A DNA stretch of 64,000 nt from Arion vulgaris (GCA_020796225.1 CM036758.1:27451897-27515896); one strand, 5' to 3'; shown: positions 35,406 through 47,738, numbered from the stretch's first letter. The notes: generated from the letters alone by a model not told the origin. Program-made: numbers and translations.

Positions 35406-35792
35406 ATATTAGGGAAGACTGCATTACAACTATGTAGCAATGTCGAAACTCGTAAAACCATAATACTGTAGTTTTATATAACACAAAAAACAATAACAAC
35501 ATCAATACACAGCAACGCATCAGGCTTTATTTTTACGTGTTTTGAAAACAAAATTGTATTGAACAATGTTCTTTTAGTGTTCATGTTAACATATAAATGA
35601 ATGCCAAGTAGGAATACAAACACATTGTGAGACTACATGGAGTGGGGGGAAAATAACACAGAAGATAGACGTGTAACATTCTGTGAGAACTAAACAAATT
35701 ATAAATTTGGACGATTCTTGGCGTTAGCAAAAGAAATATTATTTATTTATTTATTATAAAAGACAGATTTTAAATTATGTAAAGAAAGAAAC

Positions 35793-36936
35793 GCCCGAGT
35801 GGTTACCGGGGCCCAAATTGGGGATGTAAAGAATATAACCAATGTCACTGCCATGCATGTCGTAAGAGGCGACTAAGGAGGTTGGTCGTGGGGCTGGCTA
35901 CCCCAAACCGTAAAAACACCAGATAGCTACAGAAACCACAGCCAAGAAAATTCAAAGCTCGCCACCGAGGATAAAGAGGACCCCAAATAGTGGGACTCAT
36001 GAAGCGACCCGGTGAAATTCGAAAGAAAATCGTGCTGCCGACTCACCTTATTTCAACCCGGAAGATCCCCAGGTTTGGCACCTGGAATGTCCGCACGATG
36101 TTCGAAACTGGGAAGACGGCACAGGTGGTACGGGAAATGAGGACATATGGACTGACCATCCTGGGACTGGGCGACACAAGATGGACAAAGGCAGGACATA
36201 CTAGACTTATAACGGGGGAATCAATACTGTTCTCCGGAAGAGAGAAGGAAGAAGAAGCACCACACATAGAGGGAGTAGTATTGATGTTTATCAAATAAGA
36301 ACAAAAGTCATTAATTGAATGGGAGTCGTTGGTACCAAGAATGATCCGGGCAACCTTTTAAAACATCCAATGCAAAAATTAAACTGAACATAGTCCAATG
36401 CTACGCCCCAACAAATGACAGTAAAGAACAAATAAAAGAAGAGTTTTACAACAAGTTACAGGGTGTATTAGGCAAATAAAAAAAAAAATGTCAAGTCTGT
36501 CCTTCTGTATGGAGCGGAGACATGGAGAACGACTAAGGTGAACACCAAAAGCTGCAGACATTCACTAATAGATGCCTTCGCAGGATACTACATTTGAGAT
36601 GGTATGATAAGACCACAAACCGAGAACTGTGGGATAGGGCAGGACAACGGCAGGTGGAACAGGAGATAATGAGCAGAAGGTGGCGATGGATAGGACACAC
36701 ACTGAGGAAACCCCCTGACAGCATCGCGAGACAGACTCTCCGATGGAACCCCCAGGGCAATAGAAGTAAGGAAGACCCAGAAACACCTGGAGACGGAGTT
36801 AGAGATGGAATGCAAGAGGACGGGAGAGAGTGGCGAGATCTGGAAAAGATGGCCTTGGATAGGCGGGCTTGGAAGGCCTTGGTTGCGGACCTATGCTTCC
36901 TAGGGGCGAAGGGTGAAGAAGAAGAAGAAGAAGAAG
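35793..36936 (+). mobile_element. Internally deleted LINE, unit C
   Basis: Starts gcccgagtggttaccgg after aaagaaagaaac (35781-35792). Endonuclease N terminus open at 35990-36298, then the C-terminal block (MRWYDKTTNRELWDRAGQ at 36594) and a longer (gaa)n tail than in B. RT is missing at the same junction. Confidence 0.8.
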
Positions 36937-37246
36937 AAAGAAACACATCAAAGCCAAAGACTGGAATGGAAAGAAACAGTTACATTCCAGTGATAATCCA
37001 GATGCGCATAAAGTTTTAAAGACAAGGAAATAAAAATAATCAAGATTTTGAAGTGGACAAAATAGCATTACGACAGCTACTTATATATAAATAATATTTT
37101 CTACAAGTGAGAAATAATAGATTTGAAAAAATAGTAAATATTCATAGATTTGAATAATACTTGAGATTAATTAATAGATTAGTAGAATAGTATATATGCA
37201 TAATTTAGATTAATTGTAGATGTTCATAGAATAGAATCATCATTAA

Positions 37247-37755
37247 ATAGATTGTCCTGAGCAGAACTTTGCCACCCCAACAATCCTCCGGAATTTCTTT
37301 CTCTCATAGACCAGATGTCCTGCCTCTGCAGCCGTTATGTTTAAACCATCAGCTACATCCTAAATCCATCTTCTCTGTGGTCTTCCTCTTCTCTTTGCCG
37401 ATATGCCTCCTTCCATGATGGTTTTCTCCAGCCCTTCATGTCTTTTATATGTCCAAAATATCTACATTTTCTCTTTCTTATTTTTAGCATCAGCCAGTTT
37501 TCTTTGATTTTGAGTTCTTTCTGGATATATCTATTTGTTCTCTTCTCTGTCCAAGATATACAGAGTACTCTTCTGTAACACTTATATTCAAAAACACATA
37601 TTTGTTTTTCACTGTTTTTTAAAATGTCAATTCTTCATACACATAAGTTGCCACTGGGAATATGCATGCTCTTAGTATTCTGATCTTTTTTTTCTTATCA
37701 GTTCCATTCCATACTGTTTTTAGTTGTTTAATGTTTTGTAAAGCCATGTGTGTTC
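37247..37755 (-). mobile_element. RTE-like LINE 3' end, unit C
   Basis: Counterpart of 31138-31650. Confidence 0.65.
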
Positions 37756-37954
37756 TTCTTTTAATTTGAAAGATTAGAATATTAGTAGATATTCATAGAT
37801 TAGTATAATAGTTTTAGATATACTTATATAATGTCACCACATAATGTAATGACGACTATGAAATGAAAATAATATTGCTGACGTTATTTATTAACGTAAC
37901 CATAAACCAATATGCTTGCAGACATATTTGTGCTGATCATTTATTTTCATTTGT

Positions 37955-38530
37955 GTCCCCCTGAAGTCTCTTATATCTGTGTAGTATTAATTAGTTTATT
38001 TAACATTTGCTTTCACCTGGAAGTCTCGTATATCTATGTAGTACTTATGCATTTATTTAACGTGTATGCTCCTGGAAGTCTCATATATCTATGTATTATT
38101 TAACATTTTGCCCCCTGGTAGTCTCTTATATCTGTGTAGTATTAATTAGTTTATTTAACATTTATGCTCCCCTGGCAGTCTCTTATATTTGTGTAGTATT
38201 AATTAGTTTATTTAACATTTATGCTCCCCTGGCAGTCTCTTATATTTGTGTAGTATTAATTAGTTTATTTAACATTGATGTTCCCCTGGCAGTCTCTTAT
38301 ATTTGTGTAGTATTAATTAGTTTATTTAACATGTATGCTCCCCTGGAAGTCTCATATATCTATGTATTTATTTAACTTTTATGCTCCTAGCAGTCTCTTT
38401 ATTGTGTAGTATTAATTAGTTTATTTAACATTTATGCTCCTGGCAGTCTCTTATATTGTGTAGTATTAATTGTTTATTTAACATTTATGCCCCCTGGCAG
38501 TCTCTTATTTTTGTGTAGTATTAATTATTT
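37955..38530. repeat. 57-bp minisatellite, unit C
   Basis: About ten copies. Since 57 is divisible by three, one frame stays open as a 19-residue repeat containing SYICVVLISLFNIYAP, which is hydrophobic but has no gene context. Confidence 0.85.
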
Positions 38531-38702
38531 TTTTAAATGTATTATCTTCTGTCTAAAAAGGAAGAATGTAAGCCCTTGAACCAATCGGGAGCTTTGAAAC
38601 AGACAGCAATAATACATCCACACACCTTATAAATAAGTTGGATTTTGTTACAAGTGTTAATTCTTGGGTTTTATTTTTATTTTTGTTGGCTTGCATGCTC
38701 TG

Positions 38703-38826
38703 ATATAACTAAGAATAACTATACAACAAAGAATAACTATATAACTAAGAATAACTATATAACTAAGAATAACTATATAACAAAGAATAACTATATAACT
38801 AAAAATAACTATATAACTAAGAAAAC
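38703..38826. repeat. 18-bp minisatellite, unit C
   Basis: About seven copies of the aactaagaataactatat unit with a few substitutions. Confidence 0.9.
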
Positions 38827-38829
38827 TAG

Positions 38830-39510
38830 TTCTTAAATTGAAAGAAGCGTGTCTCTGCTTACAAAATTGTTAATCCCCAACACAACAAACAAAGCACTTC
38901 CATCATACAAAAACACAATATGTCAATTATCTGTTTGCTTTAAATATTTAATTATAGTAAATTAAAAATAATATCTCCACATCCAGGCTAGAAATGGAAT
39001 GACTTTATAAGTCAGCAAGGGAAACAACCACTCTAATATTGTTATTAAATTCAAGTTATTAGAACTTAAATATTACTACTAGTCTATATACATCTTCAGT
39101 TATAAAGCAGTGGTAACACTTAAACTGTGTAGATAATATACACAGAGAGAAGTGATTGTAATGTTTGATAGTATTATCATCATTGCACTTCTGTCAATAA
39201 CCACATTGAGGCTATCTCTTTCATATGCATTCTCAACGTCAGTAATCGAACTTTGTTGCATCGGTGATAATTTATGGTGTAATTTTTAAGACGTAAAATT
39301 GATAGAAATTGTATGTTCACTGTGTGAGTATTTTTTTACATGCAGCGTCTTTCCAGCCTACTGTACGCTATTTTTAATATATGTGGCTGTGTACGAGCTC
39401 AGCTAAAAAATGACCTACGTTTTATCTCGTCTACGAGACCAGGGATATAAAGAAAAACTAGCCAATCACTAAAAACGAGACGTGAGTCAAATATTTTTAT
39501 GGAGCGCCGT
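38830..39510. other. Non-coding flank with partial 410-bp repeat
   Basis: AT-rich sequence without coding support. 39165-39300 matches part of the dispersed repeat at 4146-4310 in the same orientation (tatcatcattgcactt, ctctttc, gcatcggtg, tgtaattttt), much decayed. Confidence 0.45.
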
Positions 39511-39513
39511 ACC

Positions 39514-39738
39514 TCATCGTTGCATAGATTCCAAGATTTTACTTGTCCAACGAAATAGTTGATATAATTTGAGACGAAATTTGCTGTTTAATATAACATA
39601 GACCCAAAAATTGCACGAATAGTAGAACAAACTTACGCATAAGTTAAACATGTACAAGATTGCAAATTCATTCATTCTAAAGGAATTCGAAATTGATTCA
39701 TTGGTTACAAATTGAGCCAACACACAATTTTGTTTCTA
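39514..39738 (-). pseudogene. 7TM receptor fragment (TM6 end to C terminus)
   Basis: The minus-strand open frame encodes MNEFAILYMFNLCVSLF, YYSCNFWVYVILNSKF and KLYQLFRW. It aligns closely with TM7 and the tail of the receptor at 52158-53147 (NEFAILYMLNIFLSLFHYS). Upstream the homology continues into the end of TM6 (about 39735) and stops at the TA flanking the Sailor at 39739. TM1-5 are not found beyond the Sailor pair, where LINE sequence begins instead. The N-terminal part was therefore lost. The NPxxY position reads NFWVY, an atypical TM7 shared by both copies. Confidence 0.75.
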
Positions 39739-41917
39739 TAGTCTGTCCATTAATTCGTGAGCACGTTTGAAATTGATTTTCTCGAAAACTACCTGTTGGA
39801 TCTCAGTGATATTTTGCATGCAGCCTTAGAATATTCATGACGCTAAAATAAAGCGTCATGAATGAAGCGTCACGCTATAATGACGCTATGAACAGTAGTT
39901 CATAGATGCTACGGATTGTGCGCATCGGCGAATTCCTTTGATCTTTTATGACAATTGCAAATACGGGGCTCAAATTTTAGATTTTACAGTAATCCCTAGA
40001 ATTTGTTCATGTCAATTCTATTCATAGGTGTATCTCCATATTAACTTGATAGGTCAAGTAACTTGGATACAATATGCAACAGTTAGTCCTCCTCTTCGGT
40101 CACCATTAGACCCCAGGGTGTCTTAACTTCACAACAATATGTATGATGGTAGACGCATTTGGATATGGAAATGTATACGTTGCTATTTCTCAGTCTGTAA
40201 TCAAAATATGATTTGTATCATCCCAAATCTGACGATTCCATGAGGTTGATAATTGTTACTGGCTGGACAAATTGTAATACATCTCGGTGCCAGTACTCGT
40301 CTTCCTCTCGGAGCACATGTTCAACACACTTCTTCCAGAACTGCATGTCTATCATTGAGAGGACTACGTGTCAGAACTTCAACATCACACATTTTAAACG
40401 TCCTGTTCTGTTCGGCAACTTGCCCTATTACTTTAACCCAGACAAGCTCTATCGGATTGAGGTGAGCATGATATGGAGGTAGTCGCAAAGACGTGTGGCC
40501 GTATTCCGCAATGATTTTGTCAATATGAAACACCTTTGTCTTATTGTCATCCTCACCAGGTGCAACAACTTGGGTTTCAAATATGTATCATCGAAGCTGA
40601 CATTTTCCTTAGCAAGCCAAGTCCTAATTTGATCTTTTGTATTTGATGCAGTTGGTACTTTGTCTTCCGCTGATACTGCGTTGTGATAGGATGCATTATC
40701 CATTACCAAGCATGATGGTCTGTTTAGAATTGGAAGTAGATCTTTCTCCATCCAGTGCCTGAAAATATGTCCATTCATTTCTGGGTGGTAGTCCCTACCG
40801 TCGGTACTTTTGATTGGAAAATAAGTCCAGCGTCATGGACAAGACCTTCTTCACTGCTTCCTGCATGTGTTAGTATAATACGCTGGCCTTTGCTGCTTGG
40901 TATTTTTTTTTTCTGTTCACCGTCTACTGATTGCCATTCTTTAGCATTGGTGTGGTGAGCATTGACCCGGGATTCGTCCAAATATACAATATCATAGCCT
41001 TGCCTCCGCCGCTCACGGATCTGCCTCAGGTATTTACTTCGGGCAGCAATTAAATGTGGCTTTTCAAAATAATATTCCTGCCGCCTATAGTTTTCTGAAG
41101 GTGAAGCCGGCGGCTCTTACAATTTTCCATAGAGTACTTTTAAAAATGTCTATGCTGCAATCTGATTGCAGTTTTAATTTCATTTCCCGAAGTAACAAGT
41201 TGATTTGTCGCAAACATTTTCAAGAGCTCCGTCTTATGACATCTATGTCAAAGTCGTCAATTGTTCTTTCCTTCCTTGCTTGACATTAGTGCACTTTGTG
41301 TCCTGTTTAATCCATCGGGAAAGGATTCTCTATTCAGACCAAGCGCCAGTTGCGTTCGTTTCTCAGGGTTATGAATATCGCAATATAGATGACCTCTTAG
41401 ATTCCCTACGGAAGTGTTGGTATAGTAAAACTGTAACCTTCTGCATTGTTATAAGTGTGCACTTCAGATTCATTATGAATGTGATATCAATGTCAGTTTT
41501 GATAAGCCAACAAATATGATACAATAGCTTCATACAAATAGCGAGATACACCTATAACTATACAACGGTATCCCAATTATAACGTCATATGCTTTCCGCT
41601 TTCAAAGTCTACTGGGTTAGGTGCACGGAATTCGTGAAATTGTTGTGTACTCACGATATTTCAATGTTACCATAATGTATTTTTAGAACAACGCGTCTGT
41701 GTACCGTAGATCTGTTACTATTGTGTACAATCCGGTGAGGTTGATTTTAATATAACCTGAAGAAGAAATATTTCAAACTACATCAAATTTTCTTGGAAAA
41801 AAATATTTCTCTAGCGTCATGGATATTCTAAGGCTGCTTGCAAAAATCACTGAGATCCAACAGGTAGTTTTCGAGAAAATCAATTTCAAACGTGCTCACG
41901 AATTAATGGACAGACTA
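39739..41917 (-). mobile_element. Sailor-type (DD82E) transposon, copy 2
   Basis: Begins tagtctgtccattaattcg after TA (39737-38) and ends with the inverted copy ending cagacta at 41917; the terminal inverted repeats are about 100 bp. The minus-strand transposase is in several frames: N-terminal region near 41550-41050, first D in MDESR (about 40980), second D in CLVMDNASYHN (about 40710), E in HLNPIELVW (about 40450). About 83 residues separate the second D and the E. It is a different subfamily from copy 1, with different tips. The transposase is dead by frameshift. Confidence 0.85.
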
Positions 41918-43853
41918 TGGTAACATAGAAATATCGTTAGTAAACAACAATTTCACGGGAATTCCTGTGCACCTAACCCAGTCGACTTTGAAAGCGGAAA
42001 GCATATGACGTTATAATTGGGATACCGTTGTGTTTTTATAGGTGTATCTCGCTATTTGTATGAAGCTATTGTATCATATTTGTTGGCTTATCAAACTGAC
42101 ATTGATATCACATTCATAATGAATCTGAAGTGCACACTTATAACAATGCAGAAGGTTACAGTTTTACTATACCAACACTTCCGTAAGGAATCTAAGAGAG
42201 GTCATCTATATTGCGATATTCATAACCCTGAGAACGAACGCAACTGGCGCTTGGTCTGAATAGAGAATCCTTTTCCCGATGGATTAAACAGGACACAAAG
42301 TGCACTAATGTCAAGCAAGGAAGAAAAGAACAATTGACGACTTTGACATAGATGTCATAAGACGGGAGCTCTTGAAAATGTTTGTGACAAATCAACTTGT
42401 TACTCTCAGGAAACTGAAATTAAAACTGCAATCAGATTGCAGCATAGACATTTCTAAAAGTACTCTATGGAAAATTGTGAGAGCCGCCGGCTTCACCTTC
42501 AGAAAAACTATAGGCGGCAGGAATATTATTTGTGAAAAGCCACATTTAATTGCTGCCCGAAGTAAATACCTGAGGCAGATCCGTGAGCGGCGAGGCAAGG
42601 CTATGATATTGTATATTTGGACGAATCCTGGTCAATGCTCACCACACCAATGCTAAAGAATGGCAATCAGTAGACGGTGAACAGAAAAGAAAATACCAAG
42701 CAGCAAAGGCCAGCGTATTATACTAACACATGCAGGAAGTAGTGAAGAAGGTCTTGTCCATGACGCTGGACTTATTTTCCAATCAAAAGTACCGACGGTA
42801 GGACTACCACACAGAAATGAATGGACATATTTTCAGGCACTGGATGGAGAAAGATCTACTTTCAATTCTAAACAGACCATCATGCTTGGTAATGGATAAT
42901 GCATCCTATCACAACGCAGTATCAGCGGAAGACAAAGTACCAACTGCATCAAATACAAAAGATCAAATTAGGACTTGGTTGTAAGGAAAATGTCAGCTTC
43001 GATGATATATATTTGAAACCCGAGTTGTTGCACCTGGTGAGGATGACAAATAAGTCAAAGGTGTTTCATATTGACAAAATCATTGCGGAATACGGCCACA
43101 CGTCTTGCGACTACCTCCATATCATGCTCACCTCAATCCGATAGAGCTTGTCTGGGTTAAAGTAAAAGGGCAAGTTGCCGAACAGAACAGGACGTTTAAA
43201 ATGTGTGATGTTAAAGTTCTGACACATGAGTCCTTCTCAATGATAGACATTCAGTTCTGGAAGAAGTGTGTTGAACATGTGCTCCGAGAGGAAGACGAGT
43301 ACTGGCACCGAGATGGATTACAATTTGTCCAGCCAGTAACAATTATCAACCTCATGGAATCGTCAGATTCGGGATGATACAAATCATATTTTGATTACAG
43401 ACTGAGAAATAGCAACGTATACATTTCATATCCAAATGCGTCTACCATCATACAATTTGTGGTGAAGTTAAGACACCCTGGGGTCTAATGGTGACCGAAG
43501 AGGAGGACTAACTGTTGCATATTGTATCCAAGTTCACGATTGCACATAAAGGGCAACACAATTAATTACTTGACCTATCAAGTTAATATGGAGATACACC
43601 TATGAATAGAATTGACATGGACAATTTCAAGGGATACTGTAAAATCTAAAATTTGAGCCCCCAGATTTGCAATTGTCATAAAAGATCAAAGGAATTCGCC
43701 GATGTGCAAAATCCGTAGCATCTATGGACTACTGTTAGCTTTATTTTAGCGTCATGGATATTCTAAGGCTGCATGCAACAAATCACTGAGATCCAACAGG
43801 TAGTTTTTGAGAAAATCAATTTCAAACGTGCTCACGAATTAATGGACAGACTA
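41918..43853 (+). mobile_element. Sailor-type (DD82E) transposon, copy 3, inverted
   Basis: Inverted copy of copy 2 joined directly to its right end. Homology begins at tatggtaacat (about 41916) inside the 5' untranslated part, so the left tip is missing. The right tip (cgaattaatggacagacta) ends at 43853 and is followed by TA. The plus-strand transposase is frameshifted: STLWKIVRAAGFTFR about 42450, IVYLDESW region about 42606, VMDNASYHN about 42890, NPIELVWVKVKGQVAEQNR at 43132-43190. The HTH, first D, second D and E are all recognisable. Confidence 0.85.
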
Positions 43854-43855
43854 TA

Positions 43856-45725
43856 GTGTAGACTCTGGAAGTGATTACGGACTGTTAATGGTGATGCTAA
43901 AATGTATACTCAGAAAATTAGAGAAAAAACTAAAACCAGTACGCTTTGACGCTAAAAATATTCCATAGGAATATAGAGTGGACGTGAAGAGCAGATTGAA
44001 ATAACGTTGACTGTCCACGACGAGATGACACCAGATGAGTTGGCCACACATGCTAAAGATATAATATTGTCATCAGCCTAAGATATGGTTGCACGAAAAA
44101 AGATATAAAAATATGAGTGGATTGAAAATGATACACTAGAGTTAATACAACAGAGAAGGGAGAAAAAGGCACATCTAATAGAAACAGAAGAAAATAGGAT
44201 AGCCTACAAAAATATAATAAAAGAAATAAAAAAGAACATAAGAAGAGATAAAGCTCAATACCTACAAGATTGATGGACATGATTAGAAGAACATCAGAAG
44301 AAAGGAGAAAGCAAGAAATGTCCAAATAAATTAAAGCAATGACCAAAACGTTTAAAACAAAACTAAATTTGAATGAAAGATAAGGCGAGAAGAGCACTAA
44401 TAGAACTAGAAGAAATTCTCAACAGATGGAGAGAATATTGCAGCGGAATGTATGTGAACAGAGGCGAAAAAGCAATAGAACAAACCCTGAACTAATCACA
44501 GAGAAAGAGGAAGTTGAATGGGCAATAAAAAGCTTGAAGACAGGAAAATCAATGGATGTGATATATTTCAGCAGAGTTTATCAGAGCAGGAGGAGAACAA
44601 AGCATAAACATATATCATACAAAATGCAGAAAGGTATGGGAAACAGGCATATGGCCAACGGAATGGAAAAGAACAATATTTATCACAATACCTAAAGCGG
44701 GTGACACCAAATTATGTACCAACTATAGAACAGATTGATTACAGAACATATAATTGAAACAAACAGCATCTATAAAAATAGACAAAAAGATAGGAGCTTT
44801 TCAGAAGATCATAAAAGGTGTTAGACAAGGATGCGTATTATCACTAGACCTGTTCTCAATGTACTTTGAAATATTTTTAGATCTATAAAGGATATTGCTG
44901 GAATAGCTGTAGGTGGACATATCATAAATAACATGAGATACGCTGATGATACTGTCTTAATAGCAAGAAATGAAATGAGCTCCAGAAATTAGTTGATAAG
45001 GTTGTGACAGAAAGTAACAACAAAGGACTCAGTTTTAATATTAAGAAGACAAGTTATGATCATATTAAAAAAATGCAAACTTTGCCAAAATGAACGATCA
45101 CAGTAAATGGGACTGAGCTAAGACAAGCGCAGCAATTTAAATACCTCGGAGTCCTGGTAACACCAGATGGCAGATGCCGATCAGAAATTAAAAGCAGAAT
45201 AGGGCAAGCGAAAGCATCGTTCATGAAAATGAGAAGCATCATATGCAACAAGTCCTTGTCAGTTGAGGTCAGAATGCAAGTTATGCAGTGCTACATAGAA
45301 CCAATACTGACATACGGATGCGAGTCATGGACAATTAGCAAACAGATGAAAAATCTATGAAGGCCACAGAGATGTGGTTTTACAGAAGAATGAAGAGATC
45401 CCATAGACTGCTATAATGACAAATGCTGATGTGTAGAATGAAGTCAAGACACAGAGAAAACTTACTGTCAATATAAAAATGAGGCAGTCATCATTTTTCG
45501 GACTAGTGATGAGGAGAAAAGGCTTGGACACATTGTAACAACTGGTCAAATTGAGGGTAGAGGAGACAGAGGAAGACAGAAAGAGACAATTTTGGATAAC
45601 CTGACTTCATGGCACGGTAGAGCGTCAACATCTGAATTGATAGCACACACCAAAGATAGACAGATGTGAAGATCCATGATCGCCTACGCCAGCCGGCACG
45701 GCACCTGATGATGACGATGTATAGG
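43856..45725 (+). mobile_element. LINE family Y, internal to 3' end
   Basis: Plus-strand LINE beginning abruptly at VDSGSDYGLLMV (end of endonuclease). It continues through a lysine-rich linker to the RT blocks IFITIPKAGDTKLCTNYRT (about 44675), KIIKGVRQGCVLSLDLF (about 44808), MRYADDTVLIA (about 44935) and QFKYLGVLVTPDG (about 45137). The C-terminal tail (YGCESWTISK at 45315, RRMKRS, GRGDRGRQKETILDNL) and a catgatgatgatg-type 3' end follow. The last part matches 1092-1450. Frameshifted. Confidence 0.75.
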
Positions 45726-45940
45726 AAAATGTAAGAAAATATCAACATAAGACATGCTGGGCTTAGACGGAACAGAGGTACATGTGACCATCTATTAAAC
45801 ATGAGAACAATCATAGCAAAATCTAGAGAGTATAATGTAGATCTATACTCATGCTGTATTGACTACTCAAATGCATATGATTGTGTAAAACACCAGGAAT
45901 TGTGAAAAATGATGAAGGAGATGGGATTAAAATTACATTC

Positions 45941-46143
45941 CATTTTTTTTCTTCGATCCAGAAGCACTAGAGCTGAAAGCTCTTCGGCTCGGTGTCATGG
46001 ACATCGTAGCCCTACGGTTCGGTGCCACGAACACCGTAAATCTGGGGAGCCTGTGGCTTTTTAGCCAGTCCGCGGACTTGAACCCGCACTCACACTTATC
46101 ATCCGTAGTCCAACGCGCTACGAACACGCTGTGCAGGTGGGCC
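45941..46143 (-). mobile_element. tRNA-derived SINE with 9-bp target duplication
   Basis: Flanked by attacattc (45932-45940 and 46144-46152), with the poly(A) side at 45942-45950. On the minus strand the head has tagcgcgttggact (A-box region) and a perfect B box ggttcaagtcc (46084-46074), then a body with several ggtgccacgaacacc-like hairpins. A second copy in plus orientation is at 56613-56824. Confidence 0.85.
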
Positions 46144-46832
46144 ATTACATTCAATGTCGATCATAAGAGAACTTTATAGTGATCAAATAGCGGCTGTAAG
46201 AACGTGCGTTGATACATCAGATTGGTTTGACTTAGGGCAGATAGTCAGACAAGGCTGCATTCTGTCGTCTTGTATGCTTAACATGCACGCAGAAAAAATC
46301 ATGAGGAATGTTACAGAAGATAGCAGAAAAGAATAATAAGATCCTTTTATCATCGGCGGAAGAGAAATACCTTAACTAAGACGTGTTGACGATACAGTGT
46401 TACTATTAATTAACATTGCAAAAAGAGAATGATAAATTAATACTGGAAGTGCGAAAGAAAAGCCAAAAAAATAACAACAAAAATAATGACGAGTGATAAA
46501 ACAAACATGCGAAAAGATTTTTTTTTTATCTACAGAGAGAAAACAGAAAATGTGAACAGTTTTGAATATCTCGGTTCACTGCTAATAACAGATAAAAATG
46601 GAATAAAGGAAATTAAAAGAACGAACATGGCTGTACAACAATTAAACATCTAAAAATAGTATGGATTGAAACTGATAGGAAAACAGCGATCAGAATACTA
46701 AAAGTATGCATATTCTCATTGTCATCATATCAACATTTAACAATGCAGCAGAAAAACATGTTTTTTGAATATAATAGAAATTTAAAGTATTTTGTACATA
46801 TAAAGAGACACCAAGGGTTAGATAAGGCCATC

Positions 46833-47594
46833 ATGAAAGGAGGCATCCTAGCAAAGAGGAGAAGCGGAAGACCACGGAGACGATGCCATCATGAAAGGAG
46901 GCATCCTAGCAAAGAGGAGAAGCGGAAGACCACGGAGACGATGCCATCATGAAAGGAGGCATCCTAGCAAGAGAGAGAGGAAGACTACGGAGACGATGCC
47001 ATCATGAAAGGAGGCATCCTAGCAAAGAGAGGAGAAGCGGAAGACCACGGAGACGATGCCATCATGAAAGGAGCCATCCTAGCAAAGAGGAGAAGCGGAA
47101 GACCACGGAGACGATGCCATCATGAAAGGAGGCATCCTAGCAAAGAGGAGAAGCGGAAGACCACGGAGACGATGCCATCATGAAAGGAGGCATCCTAGCA
47201 AAGAGAGGAGAAGCGGAAGACCACGGAGACGATGCCATCATGAAAGGAGCCATCCTAGCAAAGAGAGGAGAAGCGGAAGACCACGGAGACGATGCCATCA
47301 TGAAAGGAGGCATCCTAGCAAAGAGAGGAGAAGCGGAAGACCACGGAGACGATGCCATCATGAAAGGAGGCATCCTAGCAAAGAGAGGAGAAGCGGAAGA
47401 CCACGGAGACGATGCCATCATGAAAGGAGGCATCCTAGCAAAGAGAGGAGAAGCGGAAGACCACGGAGACGATGCCATCATGAAAGGAGCCATCCTAGCA
47501 AAGAGAGGAGAAGCGGAAGACCACGGAGACGATGCCATCATGAAAGGAGGAATCCTAGCAAAGAGAGGAGAAGCGGAAGACCACGGAGACGATG
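46833..47594. repeat. 58/60-bp minisatellite derived from LINE coding sequence
   Basis: About 13 tandem copies of a unit covering gccatcatgaaaggaggcat, cctagcaaagag and gaagcggaagaccacggaga. Early units are 58 bp and later ones 60 bp by insertion of ag. The unit is an internal piece of the LINE T C-terminal coding region (IMKGGILAKRRSGRPRRR). Plus-strand open frames of 194 and 142 residues and a minus one of 169 residues are artefacts of this array. Confidence 0.9.
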
Positions 47595-47738
47595 GAGTCA
47601 GGATGTAAATGATGGTTTGCGCATGACCGCTGCAGAGGCAAAACATCTGGCCTATGATAGAGTGACATTTCTAAGGACTGTTAAAATTGCAAAGTTCTGC
47701 TCATGACAAGCTATTTGATGATGATAATGATGATGATG

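Larger units (their letters stand above)
32575..38829. repeat. Tandem unit C (6.25 kb)
   Basis: Second direct copy of unit B, with a longer 57-bp array and a shorter 18-bp array. Small indels distinguish it from B throughout. Confidence 0.9.
45740..47738 (+). mobile_element. LINE family T with SINE and internal minisatellite
   Basis: RT palm block CIDYSNAYDCVKHQEL (about 45853-45900), interrupted by a SINE, then SIIRELYSDQIAAVRT and VRQGCILSSCMLNMHAEKI (46150-46310), a degraded LRYADDTVLL box (about 46378), and the C-terminal HIKRHQGLDKAIMKGG (46798). There a 58/60-bp array expands. After it the normal tail resumes as RRRWSQDVNDGLRMTAAEAK to a stop at 47706, followed by a gatgatgataatgatgatg 3' tail. 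Confidence 0.8.

Noticed and set aside
46050..46143. tRNA-like segments with intact B boxes here and at 7560, 14765 and 56613 as functional tRNA genes
   Set aside because: They lack paired acceptor stems, continue into SINE bodies, and most have target duplications.
47122..47706. 194-residue basic protein with RGRPRRR repeats resembling AT-hook proteins
   Set aside because: The repeat and its C terminus are the tail of a LINE ORF2, expanded as a minisatellite.
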